DNA of 18,431 bases from an uncultured Eubacteriales bacterium (GTDB lineage Bacteria > Bacillota > Clostridia > Oscillospirales > CAG-272), in contig CAKSLU010000029.1 of assembly GCA_934474225.1 (NCBI GenBank), positions 1 through 18,431 of the forward strand, written 5' to 3'. The translations under genes were made by a program, and so were the position numbers. Every line of letters starts with the position of its first letter. The first letter of the stretch is position 1. Below, piece by piece: positions 1 to 6,101 of the stretch. The notes under the pieces were generated by a model. The model was not told the origin of the DNA. It was given only the letters and a program-made list of their open reading frames with translations, and ran no database searches.

Positions 1-258
1 GGCGTCATCTCGATGATTGACAACGGGCGCAACGACGAGAAGATCATCGCCATCCCGTTCAGCGACCCGACCTACAATCAGTACAAGAGCATCGACGAGC
101 TGCCGGCACACACCTTTGACGAGATGCGGCACTTCTTCAGCGTCTACAAGGCGCTGGAGAACAAGGAGACCGCCGTCAACGAGGTGCGCGGTCCCGAAGA
201 GGCGGTCAAGATTATCTCGGACGCCATCACCCGCTACATCGATACATTCTGCAAATAA
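1..258 (+). CDS. ppa: Inorganic pyrophosphatase (family I), 3' part only
   Basis: This is the C-terminal 85 residues of a soluble family I inorganic diphosphatase, the cytoplasmic enzyme that hydrolyses pyrophosphate to two phosphates and pulls biosynthetic reactions forward. The frame is open from base 1 and ends at TAA 256-258, so the start and most active-site aspartates lie outside the window. The visible part matches the family's end: a GVISMIDNGRNDEKIIAIP stretch, then a YKSIDELP segment, an HFFSVYKALENKE helix resembling the HFFEHYKDLE region of the Escherichia coli enzyme, and a final amphipathic helix. The homoserine dehydrogenase gene begins 12 bases after the stop, so the two are probably co-transcribed. 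No family II (DHH) features are seen. Assignment is from recognised sequence similarity and is fairly secure despite truncation. Confidence 0.85.
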   Translation, partial: GVISMIDNGRNDEKIIAIPFSDPTYNQYKSIDELPAHTFDEMRHFFSVYKALENKETAVNEVRGPEEAVKIISDAITRYIDTFCK

Positions 259-270
259 AAAGGAGAACCC

Positions 271-1458
271 ATGACTTATATCGCCCTTCTCGGTCTCGGC
301 GTCGTCGGCAGAGGCACGCTCGACCTGCTCGAAAACAACCGCGACCTGCTGGCGTCCCGCCTCGGCGGCGACATCGAGGTCAAATACATCCTCGATCTGC
401 GCGATTTCCCGGGCACGCCGTTTGCAGACAAGGTCGTGCACGACTTTGATGTTATCCTGCGCGACCCCGAGGTGACGCTCATCGCCGAAATGATGGGCGG
501 CGCGCATCCTGCCTATGATTATACAAAAGCCGCCCTTGCGGCGGGCAAGAGCGTGGTCACCTCCAACAAGGAGGTCGTCGCCACCTTCGGCGAAGAACTT
601 TTGCAGATCGCAAAGGCAAACGGCGTGACCTATGCGTTTGAAGCGAGCGTCGGCGGCGGCATTCCGATTGTGCGCCCGCTGGCAAACGACTTTTTGTCGG
701 GCGAGGTCACCGGCATCTTCGGCATCCTGAACGGCACGACCAACTATATCCTCACCGAAATGACCGGTGGAGGGCGCGGCTTTGCCGACGCCCTTGCGGA
801 TGCGCAGGCGAAGGGCTACGCCGAGAAGGACCCCACCGCGGATGTGGACGGCATCGACACCTGCCGCAAAATCTGCATCCTCACCGGCATTGCCACCGGT
901 GTGCTGCCCGACGCCAAGGCGGTGCGCACCGAGGGCATCCGCGGCATTGACAAGGACGATGTCGCCCTGCTTGCAAAGCACGGCTATGCCGTCAAGCTGC
1001 TCGGCAGCATGCAGCGCGCGGGCGACCTGCCCTGCTGCCTGGTTGCGCCCTTCGTCTGCCCGGACGCAAGCCCGCTTGCCCATGTCAATGATGTGTTCAA
1101 CGGCATCATGGTGCGCGGCGCAGCGCTCGGCGACACGATGTTCTACGGCAGAGGCGCAGGTGCGGCGCCGACCGCCAGCGCCGTGGTGACCGACATCGTC
1201 GCCACCCTGCGCGACGGCGCGGGCAGCTTTGCGCCCGCCTTTGCGGCGGCGACCGCAGACAGCTGTGCGCCTTCCGCCGCGTTCACCTGCCGCCGCTATG
1301 CCCGCTCCGCCCTCTCCGCGGCGGCACTCACGGACAAGCTCGGCGAACTGACTGCGCTGGACGGCGGCGCATACATCACCGCGCGCGCCTTCACCGAGGC
1401 AGAGTTTGACGCCCTCGCCCCCACGCTCGGGCTGATCTCCACCCTGCGCGTGCTGTAA
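271..1458 (+). CDS. hom: Homoserine dehydrogenase with a shortened C-terminal domain
   Basis: NAD(P)-dependent reduction of aspartate semialdehyde to homoserine, the branch point to threonine and methionine. The 395-residue protein shows the Rossmann motif GLGVVG (8-13), the TSNKEVVA segment with Lys100, EASVGGGIPI (124-133), GILNGTTNYI (151-160) and GYAEKDPTADVDGID (182-196) followed by Lys200, which corresponds to the conserved catalytic lysine. FYGRGAGAAPTASAVVTDI (291-309) closes the catalytic core. The start at ATG 271 has AGGAG at 261-265. Many Gram-positive homologues run to about 430 residues with a full C-terminal ACT domain for threonine inhibition. Here only some 75 residues follow the core, without a clear ligand-binding glycine loop, though the final ITARAFTEAEF...LRVL resembles the end of an ACT domain. 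Feedback control may therefore be altered (inference). A strong terminator follows directly. Confidence 0.95.
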   Translation: MTYIALLGLGVVGRGTLDLLENNRDLLASRLGGDIEVKYILDLRDFPGTPFADKVVHDFDVILRDPEVTLIAEMMGGAHPAYDYTKAALAAGKSVVTSNKEVVATFGEELLQIAKANGVTYAFEASVGGGIPIVRPLANDFLSGEVTGIFGILNGTTNYILTEMTGGGRGFADALADAQAKGYAEKDPTADVDGIDTCRKICILTGIATGVLPDAKAVRTEGIRGIDKDDVALLAKHGYAVKLLGSMQRAGDLPCCLVAPFVCPDASPLAHVNDVFNGIMVRGAALGDTMFYGRGAGAAPTASAVVTDIVATLRDGAGSFAPAFAAATADSCAPSAAFTCRRYARSALSAAALTDKLGELTALDGGAYITARAFTEAEFDALAPTLGLISTLRVL

Positions 1459-1470
1459 ATCGAAAAGAGA

Positions 1471-1510
1471 AAACAGGCAGAAGTCCGGGATGGATTTCTG
1501 CCTGTTTTTT
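1471..1510 (+). terminator. Rho-independent terminator after hom
   Basis: The arm AAACAGGCAGAA (1471-1482) pairs with TTCTGCCTGTTT (1496-1507), with a short GC-containing loop region between. The 3' arm runs straight into a T tract ending near 1510. It lies 12 bases after the hom stop codon and ends the ppa-hom unit. Confidence 0.9.
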
Positions 1511-1861
1511 GTATGGGTGCAGCAACGGCGGGAGCGAGCCCCCGCCCTACGGGATTGTGCACGGTTGCGGCTGCTCCGTAGGGGCGACTGCCGAATCGCC
1601 CGTTTTTGCGTTGTGCGAACGGACCTCCCCAGACGCCGGTCCCTACAGGGTTAGTGCGTCCTTCGGCTCCCCTGTGTAAGGGGAGCTGGCGTGGAACACG
1701 CCTGAGGGGTTGTACCGTGGCTCTGCAACAATCCCTCCGGTGCTTCGCCTCAGGATGTTTTTCGGTTTCGCTTGCGAAATCGTCGGTGTTCAGCCGACGA
1801 AGAAAAACTCCGCGAGACGCATCGCGTCTCGTACACCTCACCCTTTGCACAAGGGAGGCAT
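1511..1861. repeat. Composite block of intergenic hairpin repeats
   Basis: This gene-free stretch is built from several palindromic modules. One is GGCGGGAGCGAGCCCCCGCC (1528-1547). A second runs from GTAGGGGCGA (near 1578) to GGTCCCTAC (near 1638-1646) and closes an imperfect long stem. A third is CTCCCCTGTGTAAGGGGAG (1667-1685) followed by GGCG...CGCC ending in TGAGGGGTTGT. A fourth runs from ACAATCCCTCCGG (near 1728) to CCCTTTGCACAAGGGAGGC (1841-1859) and encloses further hairpins: TTTCGCTTGCGAAA, CGTCGGTGTTCAGCCGACG (1781-1799) and CGAGACGCATCGCGTCTCG (1813-1831). Similar CTCCC...AAGGGAG modules are, from general knowledge, scattered in intergenic regions of Oscillospiraceae genomes. No transposase and no convincing coding frame are present. 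The modules look like small non-autonomous or palindromic repeats nested together. Confidence 0.7.
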
Positions 1862-1953
1862 AGTTAGAGCGCATCACCGCTGCCGCATATACTGCTATCG
1901 AGCGAGTGCTCAAAACCCATATGCGCATCAAATGCGATGCCGAAAGGTTTATC

Positions 1954-2346
1954 ATGTATCTGACCGATATACGCGGATTTACCGCAGAGGAGGGCGTGCG
2001 CCTGTATCGGTTTGACAAAGCCGATACAGAGGCGGCGGCGCGACGGCTTGCCGTCTCCGGGCGGCTGCCCGCCCTCTTTGCGCTGTGCGGCGACGACCTC
2101 ATCGTGGGCGCGGCAGACGCAGCGGCGGGCGCGCCGCCCTCGCCGCTCTGCAAATTCACCATCCACGGCATGGGACTGTGCGGCGACCGTGGGCTGACGC
2201 TCTACTTTGCGCGATTCTGCGCGAAGTACGACATCGCCCCGCTGTTTGTCACCCTCTCCGACATGGCGCTCTCCTTTTTCGCAGACGCCGCGCGGCGGGA
2301 CTTCATCCTGGACGCGCTTTGTGCATACTTCCCCATCTGGACATAA
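1954..2346 (+). CDS. Small ACT-domain-like protein
   Basis: This is a 130-residue protein with no family name I can give firmly. The start at ATG 1954 is chosen because GAAAGG (1942-1947) sits six bases upstream; in-frame ATGs at 1906 and 1921 have no such site. Residues 65-127 read like the second ACT repeat of aspartate kinases: KFTIHGMG then a short glycine-containing turn, a helix (LTLYFARFCAKYDIA), a strand with SDMALSFF, and a closing helix (RRDFILDALCAYF). This compares with the aspartokinase pattern VVG.GM...G....F..L....I....S...IS. The first 55 residues could be a second, weaker ACT repeat. ACT domains bind amino acids, so a regulatory role near hom is possible but unproven. The repeat block and terminator separate it from hom. 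Its last 145 bases lie opposite the end of the transporter gene. Function unknown. Confidence 0.55.
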   Translation: MYLTDIRGFTAEEGVRLYRFDKADTEAAARRLAVSGRLPALFALCGDDLIVGAADAAAGAPPSPLCKFTIHGMGLCGDRGLTLYFARFCAKYDIAPLFVTLSDMALSFFADAARRDFILDALCAYFPIWT

Positions 2347-3632
2347 AACGCATCGTGTGCCGCGCAGATTTCGCCCGCGCGCGCCGTTACTGCCGCCATG
2401 TTGACAAACAGCAGCAGGCAGATGACCGTGTCCGACAGCGTCCAGACCGCCGCAGGCGCGGCAATCGCGCCGCAGAGCTGCGACAGGCAGTAGGCGACGA
2501 GAAACGCGCCTTGATACCGCGCGCCGCGCGCAAAATAGCGCAGCGATTCCATGCCGTAATAGCCGTATGCCACGATCGTTGCAAACGCAAAGAGCAGCAC
2601 AAAGGCGAACATCAGCGGCGCTGCGCCGTCCCCAAACACGGTTGCAAACGCCGCCGTGCACAGGCGGACGCCCGCCGCGCCGTAGGCGGCGAGGTCGTCG
2701 CCGAGCGCGGTCAAAATCGCGAGCGCGGTGAGCGTGCAGAGCAGCACTGTGTCGCAGAACACCTCAAATATGCCGAACAGTCCCTGCCTTGCGGGGACTG
2801 TTTCTTTTGACGCCGCATGCGCTGCCGCAGCCGTGCCGCAGCCCGCCTCGTTGGAGAACAGCCCCTTGACGATACCCTGCCGCAGTGCGGGGGACAGAAG
2901 AAAGCCGACAAGCCCGCCGGATGCCGCCGCGGGGCGGAACGCGCCCGCGAAGACAGCACCGAGCGCGGCGGGGAGATTTGCCGCGTTTGCGGCAATGACG
3001 GCGACGCTCGCCGCGATGTAACCGACCGCCATCACCGGCACCAGCACGGCGGACAAGCCGAAGAGGTCAATACCGAAGAAAAAAACCACCGCGGCGGCAA
3101 GCGAAATCGCAATCCCGGTGGTAAGCGGCGCAACGCCCAGCCCCGCCGCCGCCTCGGCAATGGCGCTGCTCTGAATCACGCCGCCGACCGCCACGCTGTC
3201 AAACACGAGCAGCCCGGCAAACAGCGCCGCCGCCCCGCGCCCGAGCGCCGCGCGGATATAGTACGGCGCGCCGCCGACGGTTTTGCCGCAGTGCGTCTCG
3301 CGGTGAAGCATGCCGAGGATGATTTCGGCATATTTGAGCGCCATGGTGACAAACGCCCCCACCCACATCCAGAAAACCGCGCCCGCACCCCCGAGCGTGA
3401 GCGCCACGGCAACCCCCGAGATGTTCCCCACCCCCACCGTGCCGCCGAGCGACAACAGCATCTGTCCGGCCCCCCCGCGCGGCATGGCGCGCAGCGTGCG
3501 AAGCGGATGCACAAGATAAAAAGCGCGGAATCGCGCCGTGAACGCCGCGCCTGCCGCGAGCACGAGCAGAGCGGCGGCAATCGACAAAAAATATTGGTTG
3601 ACCCCGTCAAGTGCTAAAATCAGACCGTTCAT
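2202..3632 (-). CDS. Alanine/glycine:cation symporter (AGCS family)
   Basis: This integral membrane protein is likely to import alanine, glycine or a related amino acid with Na+ or H+. Family signatures are plain: GTVGVGNISGVAVAL (64-78), GAVFWMWVGAFVTMALKYAE, LFSNEAGCGTAAAAHAAS (258-275), and QGLFGIFEVFCDTVLLCTLTALAIL. About ten hydrophobic segments are visible, including a late LFAFATIVAYGYYGMESLRYF. The start at position 3632 is preferred over the ATG at 3653, because GGAGG (complement of 3642-3646) lies nine bases before it and would be inside the longer version. After the last membrane segment comes a tail of some 65 polar residues, with no resemblance to the family, that runs antisense to the ACT-like gene. 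A hairpin precedes the ribosome site. The gene diverges from groES. The exact substrate cannot be read from sequence. Confidence 0.9.
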   Translation of the reverse strand: MNGLILALDGVNQYFLSIAAALLVLAAGAAFTARFRAFYLVHPLRTLRAMPRGGAGQMLLSLGGTVGVGNISGVAVALTLGGAGAVFWMWVGAFVTMALKYAEIILGMLHRETHCGKTVGGAPYYIRAALGRGAAALFAGLLVFDSVAVGGVIQSSAIAEAAAGLGVAPLTTGIAISLAAAVVFFFGIDLFGLSAVLVPVMAVGYIAASVAVIAANAANLPAALGAVFAGAFRPAAASGGLVGFLLSPALRQGIVKGLFSNEAGCGTAAAAHAASKETVPARQGLFGIFEVFCDTVLLCTLTALAILTALGDDLAAYGAAGVRLCTAAFATVFGDGAAPLMFAFVLLFAFATIVAYGYYGMESLRYFARGARYQGAFLVAYCLSQLCGAIAAPAAVWTLSDTVICLLLFVNMAAVTARAGEICAAHDAFYVQMGKYAQSASRMKSRRAASAKKESAMSERVTNSGAMSYFAQNRAK

Positions 3633-3646
3633 AGGTGACACCCTCC

Positions 3647-3664
3647 GCGGCAAATATATGCCGC
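3647..3664 (-). other. Hairpin next to the transporter ribosome site
   Basis: On the plus strand GCGGCA (3647-3652) and TGCCGC (3659-3664) form a perfect 6-bp stem with a 6-base AT loop. In the transporter mRNA this hairpin ends directly at the GGAGG ribosome site (3642-3646). It could modulate initiation, but it may be incidental. Confidence 0.35.
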
Positions 3665-3752
3665 AGGGCAGCCGCCGATACCCCCTTCAAGGGGCAAAAT
3701 CATGATGTTATGTGAAGTTTTTGCGAAATTTTCATTTTTTTCAGAAAAGGAC

Positions 3753-3780
3753 TTGATTTTTCAATTTTCTATGATACAAT
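3753..3780 (+). promoter_or_regulatory. Predicted vegetative promoter of groES-groEL
   Basis: TTGATT (3753-3758) and TACAAT (3775-3780) are separated by 16 bases in an AT-rich stretch. Transcription would begin about 3787, so the CIRCE operator lies at the start of the transcript, the usual arrangement for HrcA-repressed operons. Confidence 0.7.
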
Positions 3781-3789
3781 ATACCATAG

Positions 3790-3816
3790 TTAGCACTCAG
3801 GACGATTGAGTGCTAA
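3790..3816. promoter_or_regulatory. CIRCE operator (HrcA binding site)
   Basis: TTAGCACTC (3790-3798), nine spacer bases, then GAGTGCTAA (3808-3816) match the CIRCE consensus exactly in both arms and in spacing. HrcA binds this element to repress chaperone genes, and repression lifts on heat or other protein-folding stress. hrcA itself is not in the window. Confidence 0.97.
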
Positions 3817-3866
3817 ACTTCAAACAAAAATTTGCCCGTCAAGGGCTTTATGCATGGAGGTACATC

Positions 3867-4151
3867 ATGACACTCAAACCCCTTTCCGACCGTGTGGTCG
3901 TCAAGATGGTTGAACTGGAGGAAACCACCAAGAGCGGGATCATTCTTCCCGGCAATGCAAAGGAAAAGCCGCAGGTTGCGGAGGTCGTCGCCGTGGGTCC
4001 CGGCGGCAAGGTAGACGGCAATGATGTCACAATGACCGTTAAAGTCGGCGACAGAGTCATCACCAGCAAGTATTCGGGCACCGAAGTGAAGCTCGGAAGC
4101 GACGAATATGTCATCGTAAGACAGGGCGACATTCTCGCCACCATTGACTAA
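3867..4151 (+). CDS. groES: Co-chaperonin GroES
   Basis: This is the 10-kDa co-chaperonin that caps the GroEL ring. The 94-residue product has the usual length and landmarks: MTLKPLSDRVVVKMVELEETTKSGIILPGNAKEKPQ with the mobile loop (about 17-34), VAEVVAVGPGG (38-48), VKVGDRVITSKYSGTEVK and the terminal YVIVRQGDILATID. The start at ATG 3867 is fixed by GGAGG at 3856-3860, six bases upstream; the frame is open further upstream but lacks a better start. It is first in a two-gene operon. The AGGAGG site of groEL overlaps its stop codon, which suggests coupled translation. CIRCE at 3790-3816 makes it HrcA-regulated. Confidence 0.98.
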   Translation: MTLKPLSDRVVVKMVELEETTKSGIILPGNAKEKPQVAEVVAVGPGGKVDGNDVTMTVKVGDRVITSKYSGTEVKLGSDEYVIVRQGDILATID

Positions 4152-4165
4152 GGAGGTAAGCGACA

Positions 4166-5791
4166 ATGGCTAAGGATATTTACTACGGTATTGAAGCAAG
4201 AGACGCGCTGGTTCGCGGCGTGGATAAACTCGCAAACACAGTCAAGATCACGCTCGGCCCCAAGGGCAGAAATGTGGTGCTTGACAAGAAGTACGGCACG
4301 CCCCTGATCACCAACGACGGCGTGACGATTGCAAAGGAAATCGAACTGGAGAACGCAGCCGAGAACATCGGCGCGCAGCTCGTCAAGGAAGTCTCCGCGA
4401 AGACGAACGACGCGGCAGGCGACGGCACGACGACCGCTACCCTGCTGGCGCAAGCGATGATTCACGAGGGCATGAAGAATGTCACCGCGGGCGCAAACCC
4501 GATGGTGCTCCGCAAGGGCATTTCCAAGGCGGTTGACAAGGCGGTTGAGACGCTGGTTGCCAACTCGAAAAAGGTCAACGGCTCGTCCGACATCGCGCGC
4601 GTCGGCACCATTTCGTCCGGCGACGAGCTGATCGGCAAGCTGATTGCAGACGCGATGGAGAAGGTCACGGCAGACGGTGTGATCACCGTGGAGGAATCCA
4701 AGTCGGCTGAGACCTACTGCGAGGTTGTCGAAGGCATGCAGTTTGACCGCGGCTATCTCTCGCCCTACATGGCAACCGACACCGACAAGATGGAAGCGGT
4801 GCTCGACGACGCCTATGTGCTGATTACGGATAAGAAGATCTCCAACATTCAGGAGATCCTGCCCCTGCTCGAGCAAATCGTGCAGGCGGGCAAGAAGCTG
4901 CTCATCATCGCAGAGGATGTTGAGGGCGAAGCGCTCACCACGCTGGTGCTCAACCGTCTGCGCGGCACATTCACCTGCGTTGCGGTCAAGGCGCCCGGCT
5001 TCGGCGACAGACGCAAGGAGATGCTGCAGGATATCGCAGTTCTGACCGGCGGCGAAGTCATCACTTCCGACCTCGGCCTCGAACTCAAGGACGCAACCGT
5101 TGCACAGCTCGGCAGAGCACGCCAGGTCAAGGTCAACAAGGAAAAGACCATCATTGTGGACGGCGCAGGTGCAAAGGATGCGATTGCGGCAAGAGTAGCG
5201 CAGATTCGCAGTGAGCTTGCGGCATCGACCTCCGAATTTGACAAGGAGAAGCTCTCCGAGCGTCTTGCAAAGCTGGCAGGCGGCGTTGCCGTCATCAAGG
5301 TCGGCGCTGCAACCGAAGTCGAGATGAAGGAGAAGAAGCTCCGCATCGAGGATGCGCTCAACGCAACCAAGGCTGCCGTTGAGGAAGGCATCGTCGCAGG
5401 CGGCGGCACGGCGTATATCAACGTCATCCCCGCTGTTGCAAAGCTGGCGGACGAGACCGAGGGCGACGAGCGCATCGGCGTCAAGCTGATTCTCAAGGCA
5501 CTCGAAGCACCGCTGCATCAGATTGCGGAGAACGCAGGTCATGACGGCGCAGTCGTTGTCGACAAGGTGAAGAACAGCGGCAAGACCGGCTACGGCTTCG
5601 ACGCTTACAACGAAGTCTATGTTGACATGATGGATGCAGGCATCGTTGACCCGACCAAGGTGACGAGAAGCGCCCTGCAGAACGCAGCGTCCATCGCCTC
5701 CACGGTGCTCACCACCGAGGCGGTCGTCGCCAACCAGCCCGAACCCGAACCGGCAGTTCCCGCAGCCGGCGGCATGGGCGGCATGTATTAA
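4166..5791 (+). CDS. groEL: Chaperonin GroEL (Hsp60)
   Basis: This is the 541-residue ATP-dependent chaperonin, which forms double heptameric rings and folds cytosolic proteins with GroES. Visible signatures include GPKGRNVVLDKKYG (from 31), TNDGVTIAKEIELE, the nucleotide-site motif AGDGTTTATLL (84-94, with the ATPase aspartate at 86), KAPGFGDRRKEML, and VEEGIVAGGGTAYIN near residue 410. The C-terminus is the typical Gly/Met tail GGMGGMY. Length is normal for the family and no residue appears missing. AGGAGG (4151-4156) overlaps the groES stop, nine bases before ATG 4166. It is the second and last gene of the CIRCE-controlled operon and is followed by a strong terminator. Confidence 0.99.
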   Translation: MAKDIYYGIEARDALVRGVDKLANTVKITLGPKGRNVVLDKKYGTPLITNDGVTIAKEIELENAAENIGAQLVKEVSAKTNDAAGDGTTTATLLAQAMIHEGMKNVTAGANPMVLRKGISKAVDKAVETLVANSKKVNGSSDIARVGTISSGDELIGKLIADAMEKVTADGVITVEESKSAETYCEVVEGMQFDRGYLSPYMATDTDKMEAVLDDAYVLITDKKISNIQEILPLLEQIVQAGKKLLIIAEDVEGEALTTLVLNRLRGTFTCVAVKAPGFGDRRKEMLQDIAVLTGGEVITSDLGLELKDATVAQLGRARQVKVNKEKTIIVDGAGAKDAIAARVAQIRSELAASTSEFDKEKLSERLAKLAGGVAVIKVGAATEVEMKEKKLRIEDALNATKAAVEEGIVAGGGTAYINVIPAVAKLADETEGDERIGVKLILKALEAPLHQIAENAGHDGAVVVDKVKNSGKTGYGFDAYNEVYVDMMDAGIVDPTKVTRSALQNAASIASTVLTTEAVVANQPEPEPAVPAAGGMGGMY

Positions 5792-5822
5792 GAGATGCCG
5801 CAATAGAACAACGCGGTTATCA

Positions 5823-5873
5823 AAAGCAGCACATGGCAGAAAAACTGTCATGCGCTGCTTTGTTTTATGTTTA
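5823..5873 (+). terminator. Rho-independent terminator after groEL
   Basis: AAAGCAGC plus CATGGCAG (5823-5839) pairs with CTGTCATG plus GCTGCTTT (5845-5861), with one mismatch and one wobble around an A-rich loop. A T-rich run (TGTTTTATGTTT) follows. Confidence 0.85.
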
Positions 5874-5876
5874 TGC

Positions 5877-5905
5877 TTGCATTTTTTTGAAAGCCATGGT
5901 ATACT
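5877..5905 (+). promoter_or_regulatory. Promoter of the LRR/dockerin gene
   Basis: TTGCAT (5877-5882) and TATACT (5900-5905) are spaced by exactly 17 bases, an excellent vegetative promoter. The predicted start, about 5911-5913, coincides with the 5' end of the long stem described for the leader, leaving roughly 190 bases of untranslated RNA before the ATG at 6102. The T tract of the groEL terminator ends immediately upstream. Confidence 0.7.
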
Positions 5906-5908
5906 GAA

Positions 5909-6078
5909 GTTGCGACACAACCGAACAACCTTTCTTCGTAGAGAACCGTTATTTCAGCAAAAACGGTGTCTCTCTTTTTGGCGTTCTCTATAAGGGAAAG
6001 GCGGAAAGTTGTGTCGCAGCAAGTGGGGGCATACGTTTTTCGTGCGTAGTCTCTACGGCTGCGCACTTTTTATTTTTG
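5909..6078 (+). promoter_or_regulatory. Highly structured mRNA leader with two terminator-like hairpins
   Basis: GTTGCGACACAAC (5909-5921) pairs with GTTGTGTCGCAGC (6008-6020) in a 13-bp closing stem with one wobble. Inside it CCTTTC (5929-5934) pairs with GAAAGG (5996-6001), and TAGAGAAC (5939-5946) pairs perfectly with GTTCTCTA (5983-5990). The same 5' arm can instead form a local hairpin: AGAGAACCGTT (5940-5950) with AACGGTGTCTCT (5962-5973, one bulged G), followed by CTTTTT, which looks like an intrinsic terminator. These two pairings exclude each other. A second hairpin, GTGCGTAG (6042-6049) with CTGCGCAC (6059-6066), is followed by TTTTTATTTTT, again terminator-like, shortly before the ribosome site. 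The layout suits an attenuator or riboswitch-type leader. It does not match any riboswitch consensus I can recall (TPP, cyclic-di-GMP, cobalamin, T-box, guanidine), and the ligand is unknown. Confidence 0.5.
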
Positions 6079-6101
6079 CTATATTTGAAAGGGATGCAAT
6101 C

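Noticed and set aside
1296..2661. Two minus-strand open frames of 265-291 codons across the end of hom, the repeat block and the ACT-like gene
   Set aside because: They cross a terminator and a palindromic repeat block, have no ribosome site or domain content, and lie opposite better-supported genes.
4148..5920. A 590-codon open frame on the minus strand opposite groEL
   Set aside because: The plus strand encodes unmistakable GroEL; the opposite frame is open because of codon bias, is rich in Cys and His, and shows no domain.
5909..6020. Leader stem considered as a small transposon-like inverted-repeat element or 6S/SRP RNA
   Set aside because: No target-site duplication is evident, and neither the 6S central-bubble promoter mimic nor the conserved SRP GGAA-loop motif is visible. 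The exact match to the predicted transcription start favours an mRNA leader.
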